Assembly: GCF_001679925.1 (NCBI RefSeq)
Contig: NZ_LYUZ01000001.1
Span: 40,524 to 104,523 of the forward strand
Origin: Leisingera sp. JC1
GTDB taxonomy: Bacteria > Pseudomonadota > Alphaproteobacteria > Rhodobacterales > Rhodobacteraceae
Length of the DNA stretch: 64,000 nt
Direction of reading: 5' to 3'
This document shows, one piece after another, positions 51,834 to 61,103 of this stretch (its first letter is position 1; every line of letters starts with the position of its first letter). The translations under genes and the position numbers were made by a program. The notes beneath the pieces are model-generated. The model searched no databases. It had not been told where the DNA came from and saw only the letters and a program-made list of their open reading frames with translations.

Positions 51834-52603
51834 CGCCGTCCCTGCCTGCCGCATTTCTGACCGTCCCGCTGGCCCACCGTGCCTTGCATGATGTTGCGGA
51901 CGGGCGTCCGGAGAACAGCCGGGCTGCCATCCGTGCAGCACTCTCGGCGGGTTACGGGATCGAAATCGACCTGCAGCTGTCCAAGGACGGCTGCGCCATG
52001 GTGTTCCATGACTATGATCTGGACCGGCTGGCTGCAGGCGCCGGCCCGGTCCGCGCGCTGACGCGTGCGGCGCTGGGATCGGTTCCGCTCAAGGGCGGCG
52101 ATGGTGAAGGTATCCCTGATCTTGCGGAGGTGCTTGACCTGGTGGCAGGCCGGGTGCCGCTGCTGATCGAACTGAAGGATCCGCAGGGGGAAATGGGGAT
52201 CACTGATGGGGTGCTGGAGCGTGCCACGGTGGAGGCGCTCCAGGGCTACGAGGGCCCTGTGGCGCTCATGTCTTTCAACCCAAACACGGTAACGGAACTG
52301 GCGCGGCTGGCGCCGGACACCGCCCGCGGTATAACCACCAGTGCGTATGACCCGGCGGAGTGGCCTGAGCTGCCCAAGGCTGTGTGCGATGACCTGCGCG
52401 CCATTCCGGATTTTGACCGCAGCGGGTCCAGCTTTATCAGCCATGAGGCGGGTGATCTGGCGCGGCCGCGGGTGCAGGCGTTGCGCAGCGCTGGAGTGCC
52501 GGTTCTTTGCTGGACTGTCAGATCGGCAGCCGAGGAGACCGCGGCGCGGGCCTTTGCCGACAATGTGACATTTGAACGGTACCTTTCGCCGCTAACATCT
52601 TGA
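51830..52603 (+). CDS. Glycerophosphodiester phosphodiesterase
   Basis: 257 residues of the GDPD family. Catalytic and metal-binding residues: LAHRALHD and PENSRAAI, then GIEIDLQLSKDG and FHDYDLDRL. It hydrolyses glycerophosphodiesters to glycerol 3-phosphate and an alcohol, probably in the cytoplasm since no signal peptide is visible. It is translationally coupled to ridA. Confidence 0.9.
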   Translation: MTPSLPAAFLTVPLAHRALHDVADGRPENSRAAIRAALSAGYGIEIDLQLSKDGCAMVFHDYDLDRLAAGAGPVRALTRAALGSVPLKGGDGEGIPDLAEVLDLVAGRVPLLIELKDPQGEMGITDGVLERATVEALQGYEGPVALMSFNPNTVTELARLAPDTARGITTSAYDPAEWPELPKAVCDDLRAIPDFDRSGSSFISHEAGDLARPRVQALRSAGVPVLCWTVRSAAEETAARAFADNVTFERYLSPLTS

Positions 52604-52650
52604 TCGCGCTGGCCCGCACCCCACATCTTGAAGCGGTGCGGAGGAATTGA

Positions 52651-53838
52651 ATGGCTCAGGCGCAAATCGATATCCGGGTGCTGGCCTCGCTGTCTCAGAT
52701 CACGGCAGAGGACTGGGATGCCTGCGCTTGTCCCGAAACAGCGGACGGCGGGCGTCCGATGGATCCTTTCACGACCCACCGGTTCCTGAGCGCACTGGAA
52801 GACAGCGGTTCTGTCGGGCCGGGTACCGGCTGGCAGCCGCAGTATCTGACCGCCTATCAGGAAGGGCGCCTGATCGCCTGCGCGCCGCTTTATGCCAAGG
52901 GGCACAGCCAGGGCGAATACATCTTCGACCACAACTGGGCGCATGCCTATGAGCAGGCGGGCGGCCACTATTACCCCAAGCTGCAGATCGCGGTGCCCTT
53001 CACCCCTGCCACCGGGCGGCGGTTTCTTGTTCGTCCGGGGTTTGATGGCCTAGGCCATTCAGCGCTGCTGCAGGGGGCAGTGCAGCTGGCATCGGACAAT
53101 AACCTTTCGTCGCTGCATGTGACCTTCTGCACTCAGGACGAGGCGCGGCTGGGCGAGGAGATGGGGTTGATGCTGCGCACAACGCAGCAGTTCCACTGGC
53201 AGAACGATGGCTACACCGATTTCGAGGCATTCATGCGGGCACTGTCCTCGCGCAAGCGCAAGAACATCCGAAAGGAGCGGATGCAGGCGCAGTGTTTTGG
53301 CGGTGATATCTGCGTGTACCAGGGCGGAGACCTGCGCCCCGAACACTGGGACGCCTTCTGGGATTTCTATCAGGACACCGGCGCGCGCAAATGGGGCTCG
53401 CCTTATCTGACGCGGCATTTCTTTGACATTGCCCACCGGAATATGGCGGATGACATCGCGCTGATTCTGGCGGAGCGCAATGGGCGTTACGTCGCCGGAG
53501 CGCTGAATTTCATCGGCCGCAAAACGCTTTACGGCCGTTACTGGGGCTGCGTTGAACAGCATGCCTGCCTGCATTTCGAGTTGTGCTATTATCAGGCTAT
53601 AGAACTGGCGATTGCCCTGGGTCTTGACCGGGCGGAAGCCGGCGCACAGGGTGAACACAAGCTTGCGCGCGGATACATGCCGTGCCAGACACACAGCTTG
53701 CACTGGATCGGCGATCCCGGGTTTGCCGGGGCCGTCGGGCGCTACCTTGAGGCTGAGCGGGCCGCCACCGAGGAAGAGATCGAAATCCTGACCGATTACG
53801 GCCCGTTCCGCAAAGCCCATGTGGAGGAGCAAGAATGA
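52651..53838 (+). CDS. GNAT-superfamily protein, DUF482 (peptidogalycan biosynthesis-like)
   Basis: 395 residues matching COG3146/DUF482. Marks are [20 protein letters not shown] [40 protein letters not shown], and [36 protein letters not shown] and the C-terminal [20 protein letters not shown] are nearly invariant in the family. The fold is double-GNAT; the acceptor is unknown. GGAGGAATTGA precedes the ATG. ATGA overlap with phhB. Confidence 0.87.
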   Translation: MAQAQIDIRVLASLSQITAEDWDACACPETADGGRPMDPFTTHRFLSALEDSGSVGPGTGWQPQYLTAYQEGRLIACAPLYAKGHSQGEYIFDHNWAHAYEQAGGHYYPKLQIAVPFTPATGRRFLVRPGFDGLGHSALLQGAVQLASDNNLSSLHVTFCTQDEARLGEEMGLMLRTTQQFHWQNDGYTDFEAFMRALSSRKRKNIRKERMQAQCFGGDICVYQGGDLRPEHWDAFWDFYQDTGARKWGSPYLTRHFFDIAHRNMADDIALILAERNGRYVAGALNFIGRKTLYGRYWGCVEQHACLHFELCYYQAIELAIALGLDRAEAGAQGEHKLARGYMPCQTHSLHWIGDPGFAGAVGRYLEAERAATEEEIEILTDYGPFRKAHVEEQE

Positions 53839-54143
53839 CGGAGAAACTGTCCGACGCCACCCGCGGCCCGCTGCTGGAGCCGTTGTTCGCCACCGGCTGG
53901 GAAATGGTGGACGGCCGCGATGCCATCACCAAGACTTTCAAGTTCAGCAACTTCGCTGATGCTTTTGGCTGGATGACCCGCGCCGCGATCTGGGCTGAGA
54001 AGTGGAACCATCACCCGGAATGGAGCAACGTGTACAGCCGGGTGACGGTGGTTCTGACAACCCATGATGTCGACGGGATCAGCGCCCAGGACGCGAAGCT
54101 AGCTCGCAAGATGGACGGGCTGTTCGGAGAACCGCAGGAGTGA
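53835..54143 (+). CDS. phhB: 4a-hydroxytetrahydrobiopterin dehydratase (pterin carbinolamine dehydratase)
   Basis: 102 residues. The active-site region [20 protein letters not shown] has the His-His-Pro motif, and [20 protein letters not shown] ends the conserved block. It recycles the pterin cofactor of phenylalanine hydroxylase or, in bacteria, aids molybdopterin or transcription functions. No phenylalanine hydroxylase gene is nearby. Last gene of the ridA-to-phhB operon. Confidence 0.93.
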   Translation: MTEKLSDATRGPLLEPLFATGWEMVDGRDAITKTFKFSNFADAFGWMTRAAIWAEKWNHHPEWSNVYSRVTVVLTTHDVDGISAQDAKLARKMDGLFGEPQE

Positions 54144-54174
54144 TCCAGGCCGGTCGAAAGGTAAGTCAACAATA

Positions 54175-54210
54175 CTGTCCGAATGTTCCGCGTGCGAAAC
54201 ATTCGGACAG
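54175..54210. repeat. Long perfect inverted repeat between convergent genes
   Basis: CTGTCCGAATGTT (54175-54187), ten bases, AACATTCGGACAG (54198-54210): a 13-base-pair perfect stem. There is no adjacent U-run; GGTTTCGGGACCTTGTTTTT follows. It may end the phhB transcript or bind a protein. Confidence 0.6.
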
Positions 54211-54291
54211 GGTTTCGGGACCTTGTTTTTGCAAAATACTAAGGGGTTGGTGAGGCAGCCGCCTGCTTCGGCGGCCGCCGGGAACCCACGC

Positions 54292-54780
54292 TCAGCCCAT
54301 GGTGTCCAGCAGGCCTTCGCCTGCGGACAGCTCGCACTGACCGGGGTTTTCTTCCTTGTTGAGGATTTTCACCTCGCCGTCTTCCACCAGCATTGCATAG
54401 CGCAGCGAACGGCCAATTAGGCCCGCAGCAGGGGCGTCCAGGCGCATCCCGATTGCTTCGGTAAAGGTGCATTCGGCATCCGAGAGCATGGTGATGCCGG
54501 CTTCGGTGGCGCCGGTGTTGTCACCCCAGATCGACATTACGAAGGGATCATTGCCTGCCAGGCAGATGATTTCGTCAACACCCTTGGCGGCAAATTGGTC
54601 CTTGGTGCGGATGAAGCTGGGCACATGCGCGGAATGGCAGGTGCTGGTAAAGGCGCCGGGAACAGCAAAAAGCACTACTTTGCGCCCCTTCAGCTTGTCT
54701 GCGAGCTGAACCTGTTCAGGGCCGTTCTCCCCAATCCGTGTCAGTGTCGCGTCCGGCAGCTGGTCTCCAACAGAAATCAT
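54292..54780 (-). CDS. Atypical peroxiredoxin (Prx5/AhpC-TSA-like)
   Basis: 162 residues. The peroxidatic Cys is in the PGAFTSTCHSAHVPSF motif; a second Cys in NPGQCELSAG may resolve it. It reduces peroxides using glutathione/glutaredoxin or thioredoxin in the cytoplasm. ATG 54780 gives MISVGDQLPDATLTRIGENG, the usual start. The frame extends upstream without homology. Divergent from the ferredoxin reductase. Confidence 0.93.
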   Translation of the reverse strand: MISVGDQLPDATLTRIGENGPEQVQLADKLKGRKVVLFAVPGAFTSTCHSAHVPSFIRTKDQFAAKGVDEIICLAGNDPFVMSIWGDNTGATEAGITMLSDAECTFTEAIGMRLDAPAAGLIGRSLRYAMLVEDGEVKILNKEENPGQCELSAGEGLLDTMG

Positions 54781-54875
54781 TGCACGTTCCTCTTTCTCCT
54801 GATTGCGTTTTGGGGCCCCGGGTATATAGGGTCCGGTGAAAGCGTGACGGGAACTATTGCGGGAGGCAAGGGGAT

Positions 54876-56087
54876 ATGTCCCACATCGTCGTGATTGGAG
54901 CAGGGCAGGCAGGGTCCTCGCTGGTGGCAAAACTGCGCAAAGACGGGTTTGACGGGGAGATCACCCTGATCGGCGCGGAGGAGGCGCTGCCTTATCAGCG
55001 GCCGCCGCTGTCCAAGGCCTATCTGCTGGGCGAAATGGAGCTGGAGCGGCTGTTTCTGCGGCCTGAGAGCTTCTATGCGGAAAACAACATCACCCTGAAA
55101 CTGGCCCAGCGTGTCACCGGGATTGATCCTGCGGCCAAGACCGTGAGCCTGGGGGAAGAAGTGATCTCCTATGATCAGCTGGCGCTGACCACAGGCTCCG
55201 ACCCGCGCCGCCTGCCTGCCGCAATCGGCGGCGACCTGGATGGTGTCTATGTGGTGCGCGGGCTGACAGACGTGGATGCGATGGCTCCCAATGTGACCGA
55301 GGGCAAGCGCGCGCTGATCGTTGGCGGCGGCTACATCGGGCTGGAGGCAGCTGCGGTTTGTGCCAAGCGCGGTGTCAAGGTGACGCTTGTCGAGATGGCC
55401 GACCGTATCCTGCAGCGGGTCGCGGCACCTGAGACGTCCGATTTCTTCCGCAGTCTGCATACGTCCCACGGCGTGGAGATCCGCGAGGGTGTCGGGCTCG
55501 AGCGGCTGGAAGGCGAAGACGGCAGGGTCGTCCGTGCGTTTCTCAGCGGCGGTGAGGCGCTGGATGTGGACTTTGTTGTCGTGGGAGTCGGCATCACGCC
55601 GTCGTCGCAGCTTGCAGAGATGGCCGGGCTGGAGCTGGATAACGGCATCAAGGTGGACGCCAAGGGCCGCACATCGGATGCCTCGATCTGGTCTGCGGGC
55701 GATTGCGCCTCCTTCCCGTTCCAGGGCAATCGCATCCGGCTGGAAAGCGTGCCCAACGCCATCGACCAAGCCGAAGTGGTGGCGCAGAACATGCTGGGTG
55801 CGGACAAGGACTATATCGCGACCCCTTGGTTCTGGTCGGATCAGTACGATATCAAACTGCAGATCGCGGGCCTCAACACCGGTTACGACAATGTGGTCAC
55901 CCGCCAGGGCGAGGGCAGCCAGGTCTCCTTCTGGTACTACAAGGGGGACCAGCTGGTGGCAGTCGACGCAATGAACGACCCGCGCGCCTATATGGTGGCC
56001 AAGCGGCTGATCGATGCAGGCAAGACCGCTGACAAGTCAATCGCGGGCGATCCTGCCGCGGACCTGAAGCCGCTCCTGAAGGCGTGA
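54876..56087 (+). CDS. FAD/NAD-dependent ferredoxin reductase
   Basis: 403 residues of the rhodocoxin/putidaredoxin reductase type. FAD motif VVIGAGQAGSSLVAKLR at the start, LPYQRPPLSKAYLLGEM, NAD motif ALIVGGGYIGLEAAAVCAKR near 149, and IWSAGDCASFPF then RLESVPNAIDQAE. It reduces a [2Fe-2S] ferredoxin for an oxygenase or iron-sulfur pathway. The partner ferredoxin is not adjacent. GTGA overlap with rsmD. Confidence 0.9.
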   Translation: MSHIVVIGAGQAGSSLVAKLRKDGFDGEITLIGAEEALPYQRPPLSKAYLLGEMELERLFLRPESFYAENNITLKLAQRVTGIDPAAKTVSLGEEVISYDQLALTTGSDPRRLPAAIGGDLDGVYVVRGLTDVDAMAPNVTEGKRALIVGGGYIGLEAAAVCAKRGVKVTLVEMADRILQRVAAPETSDFFRSLHTSHGVEIREGVGLERLEGEDGRVVRAFLSGGEALDVDFVVVGVGITPSSQLAEMAGLELDNGIKVDAKGRTSDASIWSAGDCASFPFQGNRIRLESVPNAIDQAEVVAQNMLGADKDYIATPWFWSDQYDIKLQIAGLNTGYDNVVTRQGEGSQVSFWYYKGDQLVAVDAMNDPRAYMVAKRLIDAGKTADKSIAGDPAADLKPLLKA

Positions 56088-56644
56088 GGATCATCGCAGG
56101 AGACTTCCGCGGCCGGGCTCTCGCCGCGGTGGGCAAGGGGGATGCGGGCGCCCATCTGCGCCCCACCACCGACCGTGTGCGCGAAAGCCTGTTCAATGTG
56201 CTGATGCACACGGGCGCCATTCCCGGCGCCCGGGTGCTGGACCTGTTTGCAGGCACCGGCGCACTGGGTCTGGAGGCGCTGTCGCGCGGTGCAGCAGAAG
56301 TTCTGTTTGTCGATGATGGCCGTGTGTCCGGCGGATTGATCAAAAAGAACATCGCGATTTGCAAGGCCGAAGACCGCTGCACCCTTGCGCGCCGGGATGC
56401 GTTGAAGCTGGGGCAGAACCCGGATGCGCCCTATGATCTGGTCTTTCTGGACCCGCCCTATGGCAAAGGGCTGGGAGAGAAGGCGCTGGCCGCTGCTGTG
56501 GCGGGCGGCTGGGTGGCGGATGACGCGCTGGTGATTTGGGAGGAAAACACCCCGGTGGCCGCGCTTAAGGGGTTCGAGCTGCACGATAGCCGCAAATACG
56601 GCGATACCCATATCACCCTGATGTGGCGGGATGTTTCGGGTTGA
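56084..56644 (+). CDS. rsmD: 16S rRNA (guanine-966 N2) methyltransferase RsmD
   Basis: 186 residues. Starts GTG (MRIIAGDFRGRAL), overlapping the upstream stop. SAM motif VLDLFAGTGALGLEALSRGA and catalytic LDPPYGKG identify RsmD, which methylates G966 of 16S rRNA. The RPTTDRVRESLFNVL segment is also diagnostic. Function unrelated to the upstream reductase, so the coupling may be incidental. Confidence 0.95.
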   Translation: MRIIAGDFRGRALAAVGKGDAGAHLRPTTDRVRESLFNVLMHTGAIPGARVLDLFAGTGALGLEALSRGAAEVLFVDDGRVSGGLIKKNIAICKAEDRCTLARRDALKLGQNPDAPYDLVFLDPPYGKGLGEKALAAAVAGGWVADDALVIWEENTPVAALKGFELHDSRKYGDTHITLMWRDVSG

Positions 56645-56769
56645 AACAAGCCGGGCGGGAGATTGCTCACGGCTGGTTTGCTGCAGCCGGTGCGCTACTC
56701 TAATACAAAACTGGATGTAAATTTGCAGGCCGCGCGTGCAGGGCCAATTCTGCGATGAGGTGCCGTTGC

Positions 56770-57432
56770 ATGCCCAAGACGTTTCCAACCCCGAAGCTGG
56801 TAATTTTTGACTGCGACGGCGTGCTTGTTGACAGTGAACCGGCTTCGAACCAAGCGCTGGCAGACAACCTGTCCCGCCATGGGCTTCCGCTGACGGTGGA
56901 ACAATCGATGGCGCATTTTGTTGGCGGCACCATGACCGGGGTGATGCAGACGGCCCGCAGTTTGGGCGCCAATCTGCCGGACAATTGGATCGAGGAAATC
57001 TACGACGAAACCTATGCGTTGCTGAGGCAGGGGGTGCCGCTGGTCCAGGGCATACCCGATTTGCTGGCGCGGCTGGATACACAGGGCATCCCTGTCTGCG
57101 TTGCCTCCAATGGCAGCGAAGAGAAGATGCGCACCACCTTGGGCCAGAATGGGTTGTGGGAGCGGTTCCACCCGCAGGCGATGTTCTCGGCGCATTCGCT
57201 TGGGGTTGCCAAGCCTGAACCAGGCCTGTTTCTGGCGGCGGCCAGTCATTTCGGGGTACAGGCCCGCGACTGCCTGGTGATCGAGGACAGCGGCAGTGGC
57301 GTGACCGCAGCTGTGCGCGCGGGCATGCGCTGCCTTGGTTATGCGCCGCAGGGCGGCGGCAAGAAGCTTGCTGCGCTGGGAGCTGAAGTTTTCACCAACA
57401 TGTCAGAGGTGCCGGCGCTTTTGTCGATCTGA
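56770..57432 (+). CDS. HAD-superfamily phosphatase, beta-phosphoglucomutase-like
   Basis: 220 residues. The nucleophile motif FDCDGVLVDSEP, cap helices, then SNGSEEKMRTTLGQ and KPEPGLFLAAASHFG, and the IEDSGSGVTAAVRAGM acid loop define HAD subfamily IA. The likely substrates are small sugar phosphates; none can be assigned. I prefer ATG 56770 (MPKTFPTPKL) to 56755. Stands alone after rsmD. Confidence 0.9.
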   Translation: MPKTFPTPKLVIFDCDGVLVDSEPASNQALADNLSRHGLPLTVEQSMAHFVGGTMTGVMQTARSLGANLPDNWIEEIYDETYALLRQGVPLVQGIPDLLARLDTQGIPVCVASNGSEEKMRTTLGQNGLWERFHPQAMFSAHSLGVAKPEPGLFLAAASHFGVQARDCLVIEDSGSGVTAAVRAGMRCLGYAPQGGGKKLAALGAEVFTNMSEVPALLSI

Positions 57433-57456
57433 GGCTGTTATGGTATGATCCCGCGC

Positions 57457-57648
57457 ATGGAACAGACCATGCGCGCACCAATCCTGCGGTACTCAAAAGA
57501 CGCAGAAACGCAGAGCCGGCCTAAGCCGGAAAGGCTGCAGGCGCCGCTGTTCATTCAGGATGCGGTGACACCGTTTGGTGATGGGACGCTGTTGCTGGCG
57601 CTCTGGCGGTTTCAGGAAGCTGAGGGTCGGGACAACGCGAAGTCCTGA
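57457..57648 (+). CDS. Possible small protein of unknown function (63 residues)
   Basis: MEQTMRAPILRYSKDAETQS begins a polar peptide with the later LQAPLFIQDAVTPFGDGTLL and ending EGRDNAKS. It is 24 bases after the HAD gene and an in-frame ATG at 57445 is also possible, with GAGG about ten bases ahead. The hydrophobic middle and balanced composition look coding, but I recognise no family. Confidence 0.42.
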   Translation: MEQTMRAPILRYSKDAETQSRPKPERLQAPLFIQDAVTPFGDGTLLLALWRFQEAEGRDNAKS

Positions 57649-57660
57649 CCGGATCAATCT

Positions 57661-57706
57661 TTCATCTGGCTGAAAAAAACCTGGGGTGCGGGGGGGTGGC
57701 CCCCGC
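57661..57706 (-). repeat. Composite intergenic repeat, copy 4, probably the map terminator
   Basis: On the minus strand GCGGGGG-CCACC-CCCCCGC, then ACCCCAGG, TTTTTTT, and CAGCCAGATGAA. The order hairpin, CCCCAG-T-rich run, AGATGAA matches copy 1 at 4977. It begins 16 bases after the map stop codon. The U-run is offset nine bases from the stem. Confidence 0.5.
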
Positions 57707-57721
57707 TGCCGTTCTTGCGGC

Positions 57722-58531
57722 TTAGCCGTAAGTCGGGTGGAACTTGCCCGCAGGCGACAGGGTGAAAATCTCCGCCCCGTCTGAGGTTACCCCGATCGAA
57801 TGCTCGAACTGCGCCGACAGCGACTTGTCACGGGTAACGGCGGTCCATTCGTCAGCCAAGATCTTGGTCTCCGGGCGGCCCAGGTTGATCATCGGCTCGA
57901 TGGTGAAGAACATGCCTTCCTCCAACACCGGTCCGGTGCCGGGGCGGCCATAGTGCAGCACATTGGGCGGCGCATGGAATACGGTGCCCAGTCCATGGCC
58001 GCAGAAGTCGCGCACCACGCTCATCCGCTGCGCTTCGGCATAGGTCTGAATCGCATGACCGATGTCGCCGAAGGTGTTGCCGGGCTTCACCGCCTCGATC
58101 CCCATCATCAGCGAATCATGGGTGACCTGAATGAGCCGCTCCGCCTTGCGGCTGAGCTTGCCTGCAACGAACATCCGGGAGGTGTCGCCGAACCAGCCGT
58201 CGACGATCACGGTTACGTCAATGTTCAGGATATCGCCATCCTTCAGCTTCTTGTCGCCAGGGATGCCGTGGCAGACCACATGGTTAACCGAGATGCAGCT
58301 GGCGTGCTGGTAACCCTTGTAGCCGATGGTGGCCGACTTGGCGCCCGCGTCCTCGACCATTTGGGTGATGATGCGGTCGATCTCGCCGGTGGTCTGGCCC
58401 GGGAAAACATGCGCTGCGATATCATCCAGAATGCGCGCGGCAAGCGCACCCGCCTTGTGCATGCCGGCATAGTCGCCGGCTTCATGAATGCGGATGCCGT
58501 CCTTGGTAGTGCGGCCGTCTTTCGATCTCAT
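57722..58531 (-). CDS. map: Methionine aminopeptidase, type I
   Basis: 269 residues. It removes the N-terminal methionine from nascent proteins. Metal ligands: Asp in NIDVTVIVDGWFGDTSRMF (two), His in GHGLGTVFH, Glu in TIEPMI and Glu in QFEHSIGVT. The M24A core is complete. I chose ATG 58531 because GGAG lies nine bases upstream; ATG 58546 in frame would add MELCV. Divergent from mscS. Confidence 0.95.
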   Translation of the reverse strand: MRSKDGRTTKDGIRIHEAGDYAGMHKAGALAARILDDIAAHVFPGQTTGEIDRIITQMVEDAGAKSATIGYKGYQHASCISVNHVVCHGIPGDKKLKDGDILNIDVTVIVDGWFGDTSRMFVAGKLSRKAERLIQVTHDSLMMGIEAVKPGNTFGDIGHAIQTYAEAQRMSVVRDFCGHGLGTVFHAPPNVLHYGRPGTGPVLEEGMFFTIEPMINLGRPETKILADEWTAVTRDKSLSAQFEHSIGVTSDGAEIFTLSPAGKFHPTYG

Positions 58532-58675
58532 CACGCAGAGCTCCATTACGTTCTTTGCGTAGCTATGTAAGGGGTTCCGGCCAAAAGGGCCAGAGCGGGG
58601 TTGCGGGAACTTTTGCCGCTCTGATGCGTTTCTTTGGCTGGAGAATTGAGTTGGCAGCAAGGGGAAAACAGCGGC

Positions 58676-59575
58676 ATGGAAAGCTTCAATAGCCTGATGC
58701 AATCTGAAATCTACGATGGAAAGTCGCTGGCCGATCTGGTCACGCTGGAGTTTCTGGCGCAGGCGCTGGGCAACGTGCTGGCTGCAGTGGTCATTTTGCT
58801 GGCCGGCTTCATCGTTGCGGGGTGGGTCAAGCGGCGGATCGTGAAGTTGGGCGATACCAATGCCAAGCTGGATGTGACCTTGTTCCATTTCCTGGGCAAC
58901 CTGGCCCGCTATGTCATCCTCGCCTTTGCAGCCTTGTTTGTGCTCAATACCTTTGGTGTCAAAACAACCTCCATCGTGGCGGCCATCGGTGCTGCGGGCT
59001 TGGCCATCGGACTGGCGATGCAGGGGGCGCTGTCGAATGTGGCGGCTGGCGTGATGATCATACTTTTCCGCCCGTTCAAGCTGGGCGATTTCATCGCAGT
59101 GGACGGCGAGATGGGCACGGTGCATGAAATCACCTTGAACAACACCGTGATTGCAAGCCTGTCGAACCTGAAGGTGATCATCCCGAACTCCGAGGTTTGG
59201 GGCAACACGATCACCAATTACTCCTCGTTCGACACCCGCCGCGCCGAGTGGACCTTTGGAGTTGGCTACGCCGCCAATCTGGCTACTGCGGAACAGGTGA
59301 TCCGGGAGACAATCATGAGCGACGGCCGGTCGCACAGAGACCCGGAGCCGTTCATCCAGGTGAATGAGCTGAACAGCAGCTCGGTTGATTTCCTGGTGCG
59401 CGTTTGGGTCGATGCAGAGGAGTACTTCCAGTACCAGGCTGACATGAAGCGCAAGGTGAAGGAAGCGCTGGATGAGGCGGGAGTGGATATTCCGTTCCCG
59501 ACCCGCACGCTGATCCAGGCCCAGATAGAGCATGAGGAGGAGCGCTCTGAAAAGCAGGTGGGTCAGGCAGCCTGA
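58676..59575 (+). CDS. Small-conductance mechanosensitive channel, MscS family
   Basis: 299 residues, close to E. coli MscS in size (286). Three membrane helices: about 28-48, 70-90 and the pore helix GAAGLAIGLAMQGALSNVAA near 110-129. Then the beta domain (FKLGDFIAVDGEMGTV, VIIPNSEVWGNTITNYS) and the cytoplasmic vestibule ending VDIPFPTRTL. It opens under membrane tension. ATG 58676 is preferred; an upstream in-frame start at 58634 adds 14 polar residues. The partial channel at the window start is a longer paralogue. Confidence 0.94.
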   Translation: MESFNSLMQSEIYDGKSLADLVTLEFLAQALGNVLAAVVILLAGFIVAGWVKRRIVKLGDTNAKLDVTLFHFLGNLARYVILAFAALFVLNTFGVKTTSIVAAIGAAGLAIGLAMQGALSNVAAGVMIILFRPFKLGDFIAVDGEMGTVHEITLNNTVIASLSNLKVIIPNSEVWGNTITNYSSFDTRRAEWTFGVGYAANLATAEQVIRETIMSDGRSHRDPEPFIQVNELNSSSVDFLVRVWVDAEEYFQYQADMKRKVKEALDEAGVDIPFPTRTLIQAQIEHEEERSEKQVGQAA

Positions 59576-59596
59576 GCTGCCGCCCTGCCCGTGCCG

Positions 59597-60298
59597 TTAA
59601 GTGGATGAGAGCGGCCCGGCGACCTCGACACCCTGCGGGGTAATCCGCGTGCCCAGCACCAGCTTTTCCACCCCGGCAGCCTTGGCGCTGGCGAAAGCAC
59701 CCGCGTAGGCCGGATCGATATCGGCGGCCAGTTGGAACCGCTCGCAGTCCGTGCGCTGCACGAGGTAGAGCATGATGGCCCGGTGCCCCTGCGCCACCAT
59801 GTTTGCCAGCTCCCCCAGATGTTTGGTGCCGCGGGCTGTGACGCTGTCGGGAAATTCAGCGAGACCGGGCTGACGCGACAGGGTCACGCTTTTCACCTCC
59901 ACATAACAATCGGGCAGGCCGTCCTGCTGCAGCAGGAAGTCTATGCGGCTATTTTCGCCGTATTTCACCTCGGGGCGTATCGTTCTGTAGGAAGAGAGTC
60001 CTGCAACTTCGCCAGCTTCCAGTGAGGCCCGCAGGGCGCGGTTCGGCACCGAGGTGTCGACTCCGGTGAAGTGGCCGTTCTCGTGCTCCACCAGCCGCCA
60101 GCCGAATTTAAGCTTCTTCTTGGGGTCATCATTGGGTTCCAGCCAGATCTTCATGCCCGGTTCCGCCAGCCCCAACATACTGCCGGGGTTGGCGCAATGG
60201 GCGGTGATTTCCTGCCCGTCTTCCAGTCGGCAATCGGCCAGGAAACGTTTGTAACGGCGGATCAGGGTGGCGGGGATCAGGGGCTGGGCAAAGTTCAT
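59597..60298 (-). CDS. sfsA: SfsA (sugar fermentation stimulation protein)
   Basis: 233 residues. Family signatures are RRYKRFLADCRLEDGQEITAHC with ANPGSMLGL, then NSRIDFLLQQDGLPDCYVEVKSVTL and FPDSVTARGTKHLGEL. The PD-(D/E)XK-like nuclease fold suggests nucleic-acid binding, but the cellular role is not settled. It is commonly next to map in roseobacters; here they flank mscS. Confidence 0.93.
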   Translation of the reverse strand: MNFAQPLIPATLIRRYKRFLADCRLEDGQEITAHCANPGSMLGLAEPGMKIWLEPNDDPKKKLKFGWRLVEHENGHFTGVDTSVPNRALRASLEAGEVAGLSSYRTIRPEVKYGENSRIDFLLQQDGLPDCYVEVKSVTLSRQPGLAEFPDSVTARGTKHLGELANMVAQGHRAIMLYLVQRTDCERFQLAADIDPAYAGAFASAKAAGVEKLVLGTRITPQGVEVAGPLSST

Positions 60299-60337
60299 GA
60301 CAGATGACTATCCCAGCCCCGTCCGGTGGCAAAGCGC

Positions 60338-61093
60338 TTAGTTGCGGCCGGCCATAACGCCGCCGTCGACATCCCAGACGGCGCCGGTGACCCAGGCAGC
60401 CTGATCGGACAACAGATGCACAACGGTGGCCGCAATGTCAGCCGGGCGGCCGACGCGCCCAATTGGATGGAAGGTGTCAAAGCCAGCTGTCAGCGTATCT
60501 TCGATCTGCGCAGGGTCGATAAAGGCGCCGTAAATCGGGGTGACCACAACCGAGGGGGCCACCGCGTTCACCCGGATGCCGTGGTCCGCCAGTTCCATCG
60601 CCAGGTGCTGGGTCAGGGCATGCAGGCCCGCCTTGGCCATGGAATAGGCCGAGCTGGGTGTCGCCTTGATCGCCTGTTTTGCCCACATGGAGCCGATATT
60701 GACGATGGACCCGCCGCCGTTGCCTGCCATATTGGCAGCCACCGCTTGGGTCAGGAAGAAGGCGGCGCGGTTCAGGCCCATGTAGCGGTCGTAGTCTTCT
60801 GCCGTGTGCTCAAGGAAAGGCTTGGGGGCAAAAACGCCGGCAGCATTGACCAGCTTGCTTAGGTGGCGGCTGTCTGCCTTCAGTTCTGCCGCCAGTGTCT
60901 GGACAGCTGTGAAATCCATCAGGTCGATTTGCCGGGCCTCGGCGAGGGTCCCGAGCTCAGTCTTGGCGGTCTCAAGCTTGGTCGCAGAGGAGCCCAGCAG
61001 GGTGACATGTTGTCCCGCTTTCACCAGCCGGCGGCCCGTTTCCAGACCCATTCCCGAGGATCCGCCGATGATCAGTGCGGTTTCAGTCGTCAT
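60338..61093 (-). CDS. Short-chain dehydrogenase/reductase (SDR)
   Basis: 251 residues. Cofactor motif IIGGSSGMGLETGRRL, NAAGVFAPKPFL, catalytic Ser-Tyr-Lys in IGSMWAKQAIKATPSSAYSM-AKAGL and VAPSVVVTPIYG. The Arg-containing early helix suggests NADP(H). Divergent from the TetR gene at 61189 with two matching operators between, so it is a probable regulated target. Substrate unknown. Confidence 0.9.
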   Translation of the reverse strand: MTTETALIIGGSSGMGLETGRRLVKAGQHVTLLGSSATKLETAKTELGTLAEARQIDLMDFTAVQTLAAELKADSRHLSKLVNAAGVFAPKPFLEHTAEDYDRYMGLNRAAFFLTQAVAANMAGNGGGSIVNIGSMWAKQAIKATPSSAYSMAKAGLHALTQHLAMELADHGIRVNAVAPSVVVTPIYGAFIDPAQIEDTLTAGFDTFHPIGRVGRPADIAATVVHLLSDQAAWVTGAVWDVDGGVMAGRN

Positions 61094-61103
61094 AGTGATT
61101 CTC

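Noticed and set aside
57722..59533. A very long minus-strand frame extending methionine aminopeptidase upstream to 59533
   Set aside because: The extension is the antisense shadow of the MscS gene at 58676-59575; the conserved Map domain starts near 58531 with its own GGAG.
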